Part shown: one piece after another, positions 1-8,728 of the stretch | Numbering within the stretch: position 1 is the stretch's first letter | Layout of the letters: every line of letters begins with the position of its first letter | DNA from: JANQEU01 sp965601455 | GTDB taxonomy: Bacteria; Bacteroidota; Bacteroidia; Cytophagales; Cyclobacteriaceae | Assembly (NCBI GenBank): GCA_965601455.1 | Contig: OZ271831.1 | Location: 2,976,001 to 3,040,000, forward strand | Reading direction: 5' to 3' | DNA length: 64,000 nt | Program-made: the position numbers and the translations under genes | Notes under the pieces: model-generated | The model's database searches: none | Told to the model about the DNA's origin: nothing | Seen by the model: only the letters and a program-made list of their open reading frames with translations

Positions 1-1855
1 TTTTATGTCGAAGCGACCAAACATGGAAATTCTCCATAACACCAACAATTTTTTTATCTCCCCACCCTGTTTCTAATTCCTCATTTATGGCGTCCTCATA
101 GCGTCCTTCAAACCCCATTAGATCAGCAATCTTGCGGTTAATAACTACTCTGGATGTATCCCCTTTTCTGATCTTTCTACCGGCAAGGAGTTCAATGCCA
201 AATAAATCCATATAGAATTCGTCAACAGGCTTAAAATTTCCATGATAACTATTCTCACTTTCCAGCGGAGCGTAATTGAAATTAGAAGAAGAGTTACTGT
301 TCCCGGTAGGTTGGCTGATGCTGAAAGTTACTTCTGAAATCGCGGAGGAATTGAGCATCAATTGCCTGAACCTTTCATTCTTCGTCTCATCATCCCGCTG
401 TGGTAAATAGGTTGTTAGAATTGCTTCAGTTTCAAAACCTAAGTCCTTGGCACCAAAATATTTCATTTGAGCCGTTATCACTAGCGTGCCGATGATCAGG
501 AATTGTGTAATTGTGAACTGGATAATTACCAGCCCCTTACGGAGAGATAAACCTCCGGAATGATTTTTAGAGGTGATTTTACTTTTTAAAGCCATTACCG
601 TGTTCATTCGCGAAAGCAACACTGACGGGTAAAATCCAGAAAGCAAGGTGACAACAACAAAAAGGATGCTCAAAAAGCCTGGTACTGAATAATCATCCAA
701 TAAGTTCAAAGTCAGACGATAACCCATCAAATCCTCCAGGGAAATAAATAGTATTTCACTAATGGCCAATGACAGCAATAGCGCGATCAACGTGATGATG
801 GCGATCTCAGATAAGAACTGCACTACCAACTGACTGCTAAGGCTTCCGATGGCTTTTCTGATGCCAATTTCCTTCGACCGATTGGCTGCTTGAGCAGTAG
901 CCAGATTAACGAAATTGATACAGGCTGTCAAGACAAGAAATAAACCAATGACGCCAAGAGCATAAAGGAATTTTATTGAGGTACTACCCGTGTAATTATC
1001 AAAATCCTCGTTAAAGTGAATATTGGAAAGCGGTTGAGTTAAGTAATGCGTTTCCTCAGATTCACCTTCACCCCGATATTTTTCAACCAGGTCAAGTAAC
1101 TTTTGATCAAATCCAATTGGATCGAAATTATCCGATGAAGGTACGAAATAGGCGTTCGTACTTGAACTCGTAGAGTGCCAGTTTTTCCCTCCATTGTAAT
1201 AAGGATCGGTCTTTTCCAACCCACTGTAACTGAATAACATGGTAAATGGAAAATTTGTGGTCTCCACCGGATCCTCAATAACTCCAACGACTATGTGATC
1301 GACTAACCGGTTGTAGTCTATCGTCTTACCCATGGCTTTGGATTCTTCTCCTTCTGGTAATGCAAAAAGCTTTCTTGCTACCGAACGTGTGATCACAACT
1401 GTCCCGGGATCTTTCAGAGCACCTTCTTCATCACCAGCAATCCAATTCACATCAAATACCTCGAAATAATTGCTATCAATGTGCGCTATACCCTCGTCAA
1501 AAATGAATTTATCAATTGATCCGTCTTCATTTCTGACGTTGATTTGCGTCCCATAGTCGTAATGCACTTGAGTTACGACTTCCAGCTCGGGATAATCATT
1601 AATGAGCGCCCTACCCATTGGATGTGGTACACCTTGCCCCTTCTCAGTCCGATCGGGGTAAATGTTTTCGTTAACCACCCGGTAGATCTTTTCGTAATTC
1701 GATTGGTGTTTGTCAAAACTCATCTCGTAACGGATGACCTTAAAGATGACCACGGCACAACCAATACCCAATGCCAACCCAATAACATTTAATGACGTGT
1801 AGACCTTATTTCTCTTGAGGTTCCTTAGCGCGGTGATGATGTAGTTTCTAAGCAT
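1..1855 (-). CDS. MacB/FtsX-type ABC transporter permease, 3' end cut by the window edge
   Basis: The 618 visible codons begin MLRNYIITALRNLKRNKVY, the usual opening of Bacteroidota MacB-like permeases. A first membrane segment (about residues 20-40) is followed by a periplasmic MacB_PCD-type domain, then the FtsX membrane core with the motif NRSKEIGIRKAIG near residue 340 and further membrane segments. The C-terminal part lies beyond base 1; family members are about 790 residues. No ATPase gene is adjacent, which is common for these permeases in this phylum, so the substrate cannot be named. It diverges from the NtrC-type regulator at 2001, and a sigma-54-like promoter lies about 36 bp upstream of the start, so control by that regulator is likely. 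It is a paralogue of the permease at 13059-15425. Confidence 0.9.
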   Translation of the reverse strand, partial: MLRNYIITALRNLKRNKVYTSLNVIGLALGIGCAVVIFKVIRYEMSFDKHQSNYEKIYRVVNENIYPDRTEKGQGVPHPMGRALINDYPELEVVTQVHYDYGTQINVRNEDGSIDKFIFDEGIAHIDSNYFEVFDVNWIAGDEEGALKDPGTVVITRSVARKLFALPEGEESKAMGKTIDYNRLVDHIVVGVIEDPVETTNFPFTMLFSYSGLEKTDPYYNGGKNWHSTSSSTNAYFVPSSDNFDPIGFDQKLLDLVEKYRGEGESEETHYLTQPLSNIHFNEDFDNYTGSTSIKFLYALGVIGLFLVLTACINFVNLATAQAANRSKEIGIRKAIGSLSSQLVVQFLSEIAIITLIALLLSLAISEILFISLEDLMGYRLTLNLLDDYSVPGFLSILFVVVTLLSGFYPSVLLSRMNTVMALKSKITSKNHSGGLSLRKGLVIIQFTITQFLIIGTLVITAQMKYFGAKDLGFETEAILTTYLPQRDDETKNERFRQLMLNSSAISEVTFSISQPTGNSNSSSNFNYAPLESENSYHGNFKPVDEFYMDLFGIELLAGRKIRKGDTSRVVINRKIADLMGFEGRYEDAINEELETGWGDKKIVGVMENFHVWSLRHK

Positions 1856-1890
1856 GTCTCGACTTTTTAATTCCTTGTCTCCTATTACCG

Positions 1891-1906
1891 GACAATTGAA
1901 ATGCCA
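1891..1906 (-). promoter_or_regulatory. sigma-54 (-24/-12) promoter-like element for the ABC permease
   Basis: Read on the minus strand the bases are TGGCATTTCAATTGTC. This has the -24 TGGCA block and a -12 TTG block with the required 10-base spacing between GG and the -12 dinucleotide; the only major departure is GT in place of GC at -12. Transcription would start near 1881, leaving a leader of about 25 bases before the permease ATG at 1855. A sigma-54 activator gene starts 95 bp away on the other strand, which supports the call. Confidence 0.5.
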
Positions 1907-1950
1907 TTAATGTAACTATTTGATTACCTGTTGATTATAAAATAAATGAC

Positions 1951-1979
1951 TTGCAGTATTCACGTATTCCGTACATTTA
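1951..1979 (+). promoter_or_regulatory. Bacteroidota-type housekeeping promoter for the response-regulator gene
   Basis: TTG at 1951-1953 is followed after 18 bases by TACATTTA at 1972-1979, close to the phylum's -33 TTTG and -7 TAnnTTTG pair. The start codon is about 21 bases downstream. This would give regulator expression independent of sigma-54. Confidence 0.35.
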
Positions 1980-2000
1980 GGTGTTTGTTTTTGATACACT

Positions 2001-3368
2001 ATGAAAAAGCTTACAGCAAGCATACTAATTGTTGATGATGATCCGGGAGTGCTGACATCTGCAAAGATCTTCCTGAAGCAAAAGTTTTCAATGGTGTCCA
2101 CTCTTCCCTCACCGGAAAACATTGAAAAGATAGTCGAAGAGACATCAGTAGACCTTGTTTTATTGGACATGAATTATCAAAAGGGAGAAAATGATGGACG
2201 GGAAGGCCTTGACATTATCGATCGATTGGTTAGGAAATTTCCAGGATTAGAAATTCTTCCTGTAACCGCATACGGAGAAATTGATCTTGCTGTCGAAGCC
2301 ATGAAAAGAGGTGCCAGAGACTTCATTACTAAACCGTGGCAGAATGAGAAATTGCTTTTGACCATAACGAATGTTTTGAACCTTAAAGCGGCAAAAAATG
2401 AAATTGCCACCTTGAAGGCCCAAAATAATCAGCTAGCAAATGAACTCGCCGCTCAAGGGGTTCCACTTATCGGGGAATCGACCACCTTTCGAAAAATGTT
2501 GGATACGATAAGCAAAGTAGCTCCCACTGACGCAAATGTGCTAATAACCGGGGAAAATGGAACTGGCAAGGAGCTGGTTGCTCAGGCTATTCACAATCAA
2601 TCGCTGAGACATGATCAGGTTATGCAAAAAGTTGATCTCGGATCGCTTTCTGCCTCACTTTTCGAATCGGAGCTTTTTGGTCATGTGAAAGGTGCCTTTA
2701 CCGATGCGAAAGAAAATCGGATTGGGAAATTTGAAATGGCCAATGGCAGTACACTTTTCCTCGATGAGATTGGGAATATTGATGGCGCCCAACAGTCCAA
2801 ATTACTCACTGCCATTCAGTCGAAGTCAATTACAAGGATCGGATCAAATAAGCCAATTAACCTGGAGATTCGACTAGTCTGTGCCACAAATGCAAACCTG
2901 ATGGGGATGGTAAACTCGGGAGAATTCCGTCAGGACCTATTGTATAGGATCAACACAATCGAAATTGAGGTTCCCAGTTTGAGAGAAAGGATAGATGACA
3001 TTCCAGCGTTGACTGACTATTATTTCGATGTATTTAAAAAGCAATACAAAAAACCACAACTAAAGCTATCTCGCCAGGTGTATAAGTCCCTTAGTGAATA
3101 TCATTGGCCTGGAAACATTCGAGAGTTAACCCATGTTGTTGAAAGGGCGGTAATTCTGAGTGAAGGTCCTTTGCTAACCCCTGCAAATTTCAACCTGATG
3201 ACAACTCCTTCAGAGGACAATTCGGATAACTTAAATCTCCAGGAAATGGAAAAATCCCTCATCCTGAAATCCCTGGAAAAGAACAAAGGCAATATCACTC
3301 ATGCTGCCAAGGACCTTGGAATTGACAGGTTAGCGTTGTATCGTCGATTAGAAAAGTATGGTCTCTAA
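2001..3368 (+). CDS. NtrC-family sigma-54-dependent response regulator
   Basis: A 455-residue protein with three parts: receiver domain (about 5-125, phospho-acceptor D56 in LLDMN and conserved lysine in TKPW), AAA+ sigma-54 interaction domain (about 155-390, Walker A GENGTGKE at 184-191, Walker B TLFLDEI near 251), and a C-terminal Fis-type helix-turn-helix (about 410-455, ending LDRLALYRRLEKYGL-like). It should activate sigma-54 promoters when phosphorylated. The loop that contacts sigma-54, normally GAFTGA, reads GAFTDA at 231-236. The kinase gene starts inside its last codons (11-base overlap), so the two are a translationally coupled pair. The likely target is the divergent ABC permease. 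Confidence 0.95.
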   Translation: MKKLTASILIVDDDPGVLTSAKIFLKQKFSMVSTLPSPENIEKIVEETSVDLVLLDMNYQKGENDGREGLDIIDRLVRKFPGLEILPVTAYGEIDLAVEAMKRGARDFITKPWQNEKLLLTITNVLNLKAAKNEIATLKAQNNQLANELAAQGVPLIGESTTFRKMLDTISKVAPTDANVLITGENGTGKELVAQAIHNQSLRHDQVMQKVDLGSLSASLFESELFGHVKGAFTDAKENRIGKFEMANGSTLFLDEIGNIDGAQQSKLLTAIQSKSITRIGSNKPINLEIRLVCATNANLMGMVNSGEFRQDLLYRINTIEIEVPSLRERIDDIPALTDYYFDVFKKQYKKPQLKLSRQVYKSLSEYHWPGNIRELTHVVERAVILSEGPLLTPANFNLMTTPSEDNSDNLNLQEMEKSLILKSLEKNKGNITHAAKDLGIDRLALYRRLEKYGL

Positions 3369-4713
3369 ACGATTCTTTCTGCTGGTTTTTACACGCGTAA
3401 TTCTATTGGTGGGTACCATTATCCCATTCTCTATCATTTTTCTGAGACCAGATTTATTATTCACTCAGATCATACTGTTGAGTGTTATCATTAGCCAAGT
3501 CGTGGAACTCACTTACTTTGTCAATAGAACCAATGAAGATTTAAGTCGATTTCTTTCTGCCATACAGGATGGTGATTTTTCCATAAACTTCTCTACCAAT
3601 GAGAGGGTGCGGTCATTTCGAAATCTTCACAATTCTTTTAAAAAACTGATCGAAACACTAAAAGAACTTGAGACACAAAAAGCGGCTCAGTTTCAGTTTC
3701 TAAATCAATTAGTCAATCAGATTGAATTCGGGATCATTACATTCAACGACCGTAATGAAATCGAACTCATGAATAAAAAGGCTGAGGATCTTCTGGAAAT
3801 ACCGAACATCCGTCTTTGGCAAAAAGTGAATAACCCGAACTACGAGTTTCTTCGTACACTACTTGGTCTCCCTGGTTCTGGTAATCAGCTGATCGAAGGA
3901 AAAGTGGGAGGCCAACAGCGATCGTTTTCTGTAAGGTCTACTACTATTGTAATTAGGGAAGAAACTTTTCGGATCTTCTCTTTTCAAGATATTCGATCGG
4001 AAATTCAGCAGAAAGAAATAGAGGCCTGGCATAAGTTGATCCGGATTCTCACACATGAAATAATGAATTCGGTCACCCCATTGGTTTCACTAACAGATAC
4101 GGTCCTCATGCTAATGAATGAAGAGACAATGAAAAGTGAGGAACAAGAGGATATCCAGGAAGCTATACAAACGATAAAGACCCGAAGTGAAGGTATACTG
4201 AAGTTTGTCAGTGATTACCGTAAACTCACACGCATTCCAAAACCCGAGCTGGAACAAACAACATTCTCCCATATTGTAAAAAATGTATTGACCCTGATGG
4301 AGGCTGATGCTTCCAAATCCGATATCTCTTTACAATCCCATGACCTGGATATAGGCGTACAACTGGACCGGGTACTAATTGAGCAGGTCATCCTTAACCT
4401 GGTAAAAAATGCGATAGAATCCCTTAAAAGTGGCAATAAAGGTTTGGTAAAAGTCTTCACTGAGATTCAATCTGATCGGGTTATCCTTAACATTGAAGAC
4501 AATGGCCCTGGAATACCTGCAGAAAGACTGGAGCGGATATTTGTTCCGTTCTATACGACGAAGGAAGATGGCTCCGGAATTGGACTTAGTGTCTGTCGTC
4601 AAATCATGAATCTTCACGGTGGATTCATCGAAGTGAATAGTATTCCCAGCAAGAAAACCGTTTTCAGCCTAAACTTCCCGGCTACAGATCTCCCCCCTTC
4701 TTCAGAAAGTTAG
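3358..4713 (+). CDS. NtrY-like membrane sensor histidine kinase
   Basis: A 451-residue kinase. Two membrane helices lie at about 7-29 and 36-54 with almost no periplasmic loop, so it probably senses a membrane or cytoplasmic signal. A HAMP-like stretch (55-110) and a PAS-like region (about 115-215) follow. The HisKA box has phospho-acceptor H233 in LTHEIMN. The ATPase domain has NLVKNAIESL (N box), EDNGPGIP (G1) and GSGIGLSVCRQI (G2). It overlaps the response-regulator gene by 11 bases and is its obvious partner. Its 3' end overlaps the convergent OPT transporter gene by 32 bases. The signal sensed is unknown. Confidence 0.93.
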   Translation: MVSKRFFLLVFTRVILLVGTIIPFSIIFLRPDLLFTQIILLSVIISQVVELTYFVNRTNEDLSRFLSAIQDGDFSINFSTNERVRSFRNLHNSFKKLIETLKELETQKAAQFQFLNQLVNQIEFGIITFNDRNEIELMNKKAEDLLEIPNIRLWQKVNNPNYEFLRTLLGLPGSGNQLIEGKVGGQQRSFSVRSTTIVIREETFRIFSFQDIRSEIQQKEIEAWHKLIRILTHEIMNSVTPLVSLTDTVLMLMNEETMKSEEQEDIQEAIQTIKTRSEGILKFVSDYRKLTRIPKPELEQTTFSHIVKNVLTLMEADASKSDISLQSHDLDIGVQLDRVLIEQVILNLVKNAIESLKSGNKGLVKVFTEIQSDRVILNIEDNGPGIPAERLERIFVPFYTTKEDGSGIGLSVCRQIMNLHGGFIEVNSIPSKKTVFSLNFPATDLPPSSES

Positions 4714-6658
4714 AAACTGTCCTGTAGATGTAGAAGAGAATACCTCCAAGTAAGATCAGACCAAGTGTGCTTCCGCCAATAGGAGTTTCAGTGATGGTAA
4801 GATCCAAATTGAATGATACCAATAAGGCAATAAGGATACCCATTAAAGCTTCTCCGGTTATTAATCCTGAGGCAATAAGTAACCCCCCGTTACTGGCTTT
4901 ATCGGTCACAGATTTATCTATTCCCTTATAACTTCTTTCAATTATCCAGGCCAATACTCCTCCAACAAAAATGGATGAATCCAGTTCAAACGGAAGATAA
5001 AGGCCAACAGCAACAGCAAGAACCGGCATTCGGAAAGAGCTATTTCTAGCTTTCAAAATCTGATCGGAAATGATAATCGCTACGCCGATCAACGCACCAA
5101 TTGAGATAATTCCCCACGGTAGCTCTCCACCAAAAATACCCGTAGCAACACTCATCATTAGGGTTGCCTGGGGAGCCGTCAATGGATCAGGGTTTTCCAG
5201 AGTTGGCACTCCAATACCTTTAGAAGCTAACAAAAGATTCAGAATTGGAGCGATCAGCAAAGCACCGGCTCCTACTCCGATCATCTGCATTACCTGCTGG
5301 TTTCTTGGAGTTGCTCCAAGAATATGTCCAGCTTTCAGATCCTGCATGTTATCACCCGCAATGGCTGCTGCACAACACACTACCGCACCAACTAAAATAG
5401 CCCCCGCGGCTCCCCTTCCCGGATCACTCGATCCCATGATTAAAAGAAGCAATAATGCTGTCGAAAGAATAGTAGCAATGGTTACACCTGATATAGGGTT
5501 GTTGGAAGACCCGACCAAACCGGCCATATAACCCGCGACCGCAGAGAAAAGAAATCCAGCTATAACCATCAAGATGGCCATAAACAAGGTGACTGGTACG
5601 TCCTGTATAATGGAAATGTATATAAAGAATACAGGAACAATCATGATACCAACGCCTATCAATACCCAGGACATTGGGGTATCGAGTTCAGTTCTTAATG
5701 TATCCTGCATTTTGCCAGCTCCATCCTTGAAAGCCTGAACCCCACTGGAAAAAGCCTGACCCAGAGCTGATCGTAGACTCAAAAGAGCCCAAAGACCGCC
5801 AACCACCATGGCCCCGACTCCAAGGAAACGCATGATCGCACTCCAAAGGGCGCCACCGAGGTTATCAGCATTAATGTCATCAACACTTTGAAATTTACCA
5901 GCGGCAACCAGCTCCTGAGCAACAGCATCAAACCCATTCACATTGATATAGATAGGCATCGCAACCCACCAGGTAATTACTCCCCCCATGAAAACAAGAG
6001 TCGCTATGTTTAGACGAACGATGTATCCAACGGCCATCAAGGCTGGAGATAGATTCAAACTGAAGTACAAGTAAAGCTTTTGTTGAATTAGAGCTGCTTT
6101 TTCAAACAAGCCTCCCCATAAGTTGAATGCTTCTACTCCCAGCTTGTATAAGCCTCCCAGAAGCCCACCATAGACTAAATATTTTACTGACTTACCCCCC
6201 TTTTCACCGGTTTTCAGAACTTCAGCCGTAGCCACACCTTCCGGGAACATGAGTTTTTCCTTGACGATCAAAGCCTTTCTTAAAGGGATCGTAAACATGA
6301 CACCTAAAACACCTCCACATATTGAGATTAGGGTAGTTTCGATATAATTGAATTCCTGCCAGTATCCCATGATGACCAAAGCCGGAATAGTGAAGATGAC
6401 ACCGGCAGCAAGCGATTCCCCTGCGGATGCCGCTGTTTGAACCAGGTTATTCTCCAGTATGTTGGAGTCTTTAAAGACTTTCAGAATCGCCATGGAGATC
6501 ACGGCAGCAGGAATGGAAGCCGAGACTGTCAGTCCCGAAAACAGGCCAAAATAGGCGTTTGCAGCTCCAAGGATGATTGAAAGTAGTGCACCAATAATAA
6601 TTGCTCTGAAGGTCAGCTCATTAAGTTTGGTCTCCGGTGATATATGAGGTGTGTCCAT
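4682..6658 (-). CDS. OPT-family oligopeptide transporter
   Basis: A 658-residue protein made almost entirely of membrane helices. It matches the bacterial OPT family: an N-terminal ELTFRAIIIGALLSIILGAANAYFGL region with the family's NAYFGLxxG motif, an MFPEGVATAEVLK segment, and a GDNMQDLKAGHILGATPRNQQ loop about two thirds along. OPT proteins import peptides or, in the YSL branch, metal chelates; the substrate cannot be told from sequence. It is transcribed alone, converging on and overlapping the histidine kinase gene. The ATG start is the first residue of a normal family N-terminus. Confidence 0.93.
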   Translation of the reverse strand: MDTPHISPETKLNELTFRAIIIGALLSIILGAANAYFGLFSGLTVSASIPAAVISMAILKVFKDSNILENNLVQTAASAGESLAAGVIFTIPALVIMGYWQEFNYIETTLISICGGVLGVMFTIPLRKALIVKEKLMFPEGVATAEVLKTGEKGGKSVKYLVYGGLLGGLYKLGVEAFNLWGGLFEKAALIQQKLYLYFSLNLSPALMAVGYIVRLNIATLVFMGGVITWWVAMPIYINVNGFDAVAQELVAAGKFQSVDDINADNLGGALWSAIMRFLGVGAMVVGGLWALLSLRSALGQAFSSGVQAFKDGAGKMQDTLRTELDTPMSWVLIGVGIMIVPVFFIYISIIQDVPVTLFMAILMVIAGFLFSAVAGYMAGLVGSSNNPISGVTIATILSTALLLLLIMGSSDPGRGAAGAILVGAVVCCAAAIAGDNMQDLKAGHILGATPRNQQVMQMIGVGAGALLIAPILNLLLASKGIGVPTLENPDPLTAPQATLMMSVATGIFGGELPWGIISIGALIGVAIIISDQILKARNSSFRMPVLAVAVGLYLPFELDSSIFVGGVLAWIIERSYKGIDKSVTDKASNGGLLIASGLITGEALMGILIALLVSFNLDLTITETPIGGSTLGLILLGGILFYIYRTVSNFLKKGGDL

Positions 6659-6753
6659 TGATTAGGATTATGTAAGCCCGACAAATCTGTGTATTTCATA
6701 AAAGAAACCAAAATTCAATGGCAATCAACCAATTGTTTTTAAAGATATTCGTC

Positions 6754-7254
6754 ATGAAAATGAAAAAACTCTTCATCTCATTCGCTTTAATCCTGGCCTT
6801 TGGTTTGACTAAATCCCAGGATCTGAATACTTCTTTCTCTGTTGTCGATGAAAATTTTAAGAAAGTCGAGCTACAGCAAGTATTTGGAAATGAAAAGATC
6901 CGCGTTGTCAGCTTTTGGGCCACCTGGTGCAGACCTTGTCTACTGGAATTGAAGGCTTACGCTTCCAACTACACTCGCTGGAAGGAATCATACGACCTGG
7001 AGGTTTTCATTATCTCAGTTGATGATGCAAGTCAAAAGCAAAAGGCTTTAAATCTGGCAAAAGACATGGATTGGCCGTTCGTCTGGTTGTACGATAAAAA
7101 CCAAAAGGCTACCAAAGAGTTTGGATTTGAGACTCTACCTCAAACCCTGGTCTATGATTCGAAGAATCAGCTCATCTATCGTAGCGAGCAATTTCTATCT
7201 GGTGACGAAAAAAAGCTTGAGGAAAGCGTTAAAGAATACTCCAACAAACCTTGA
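6754..7254 (+). CDS. TlpA/ResA-like thioredoxin-fold protein, exported
   Basis: A 166-residue protein. I chose the ATG at 6754, which gives MKMKKLFISFALILAFGL, a clean signal peptide; an in-frame start 36 bases upstream would spoil it. The thioredoxin fold follows with the active site FWATWCRPC (C59, C62), a VDDASQ segment and a cis-proline loop TLPQT. TlpA-like proteins reduce disulfides in the periplasm, often for cytochrome c maturation or stress defence. The stop overlaps the next gene's TTG start (TTGA), so the two are coupled. Confidence 0.9.
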   Translation: MKMKKLFISFALILAFGLTKSQDLNTSFSVVDENFKKVELQQVFGNEKIRVVSFWATWCRPCLLELKAYASNYTRWKESYDLEVFIISVDDASQKQKALNLAKDMDWPFVWLYDKNQKATKEFGFETLPQTLVYDSKNQLIYRSEQFLSGDEKKLEESVKEYSNKP

Positions 7255-8537
7255 GTAAGGTAAAGTTATCCCTTACAACTGCCACTTCGCTTGTTATCGC
7301 ATCGATGATTGGAACCGGTATTTTTACCAGTCTTGGATTCCAAGTTGTCGACATCAAATCAGGATTTTCGATTCTCCTTCTTTGGATAATTGGAGGTATT
7401 GCTGCATTCTGTGGGGCTGTTTCGTATGCTGAGTTAGGATCAATTTTCAAACGTTCGGGAGGTGAATACACACTTCTCTCAAACATCTACCACCCATCTC
7501 TGGGTTTTCTTGCCGGATGGGTTTCTGCCACAGTAGGTTTTGCCGCTCCCGCCGCATTGGCCTCAATTGCCTTCGCTAACTATTTCCAGGTTTTTGCTCC
7601 AGACGTGTCGCCAAAACTGGTCGCGTCCGTGGTCCTTCTACTAATTAGCTTGGTGCATTCGGTAGATATGAGATTCGGAACCCGTTTTCAGGACCTCTCA
7701 ACCTTGTTGAAGGTATTATTGATACTATTTCTTATTATCGCCGGTTTTGCAATGGACGCTCCTCAATCCATTTCTGTAGCTCCTGTAGCTTCATCACTGA
7801 TTGAGATAAAGCAGCCTGCATTTGCCGTTGCACTGGTATTTGTGGCATATGCATACACGGGTTGGAACTCATCCATTTACATTATCGACGACCTGGATAA
7901 ACCTGAAAAGAACTTATCAAAATCTCTTTTTTTTGGCACCCTGATCGTGATGGTCCTCTATGTATTACTCAATTACGTTTTTCTCCTTTCCATTCCAATT
8001 GAGGAGATGACTGGTAAGGTAGAAGTCGGTCTTCTTTCCGGCGCCTATCTCTTTGGGGCCGTCGGAGGAAAACTTGTGGCGGTAATCATCTGTATACTGC
8101 TTCTCAGTACCGTCAGTGCCTACGTCTTTCTAGGGCCGAGAATTATTCAAACCATGGGTGAGGATTATCCTGCGCTTACCTGGCTAGGGAAATCCAATGA
8201 GAAAGGGATTCCGCAAAGGGCATTTCTTTTTTCTACTCTCCTGGCTTTGAGTTTCATTATTTTTTCCTCCTTTGAGCAGATCTTAATCTACACTTCCTTC
8301 CTACTGATATTGATAACCACCCTTACCGTATTCGGTGTATACATTACTCACTTTCGACGACAGGTCGGAACCTATCAAACTTGGGGTTATCCGATTACAC
8401 CAGCAGTTTTTCTCGCAGTTGGCCTTTGGACATTAATATACCTTGTTGTGGACAAGCCAGTGGAAAGTGCAATTGCCGGCTGTATTTTGGTCATAGGAAT
8501 ATCACTTTACTTTTTGGCTTCAAAGATGAAATCGTAG
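7251..8537 (+). CDS. APC-superfamily amino acid permease
   Basis: A 428-residue protein with about 12 membrane helices. It begins MSKVKLSLTTATSLVIASMIGTGIFTSLGF, containing the APC-family helix-1 motif GTGIF, and has YAYTGWNSSIYIIDDL in helix 6, typical of amino acid/polyamine permeases. The start is TTG, chosen because it sits at the TTGA overlap with the preceding stop and gives the normal family N-terminus; no ATG fits. The substrate is not determinable. Pairing with a TlpA-like protein has no obvious functional logic. Confidence 0.9.
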   Translation: MSKVKLSLTTATSLVIASMIGTGIFTSLGFQVVDIKSGFSILLLWIIGGIAAFCGAVSYAELGSIFKRSGGEYTLLSNIYHPSLGFLAGWVSATVGFAAPAALASIAFANYFQVFAPDVSPKLVASVVLLLISLVHSVDMRFGTRFQDLSTLLKVLLILFLIIAGFAMDAPQSISVAPVASSLIEIKQPAFAVALVFVAYAYTGWNSSIYIIDDLDKPEKNLSKSLFFGTLIVMVLYVLLNYVFLLSIPIEEMTGKVEVGLLSGAYLFGAVGGKLVAVIICILLLSTVSAYVFLGPRIIQTMGEDYPALTWLGKSNEKGIPQRAFLFSTLLALSFIIFSSFEQILIYTSFLLILITTLTVFGVYITHFRRQVGTYQTWGYPITPAVFLAVGLWTLIYLVVDKPVESAIAGCILVIGISLYFLASKMKS

Positions 8538-8728
8538 CATTTAGTTCCAAGAAACTTGTCTTCGGGTTTTACTGTCTTGATCAAATAGTTGTTTGTTAAT
8601 GACTAATTCTCAATTACTTACAAACTCCAAATAAGTAATCCATGTAGGTTAGAAGGATGTAAAACCGTTTTTAGAAATCCAATTTTTTTTCTATCTTCTA
8701 AACGCATTTTCTTCGAAAACCAGCTATT

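Noticed and set aside
5070..5531. Plus-strand ORF of 153 codons inside the OPT transporter gene
   Set aside because: It is antisense to a well-conserved membrane protein gene, and the composition (many Pro, Ile, Ala) reflects the complement of hydrophobic codons.
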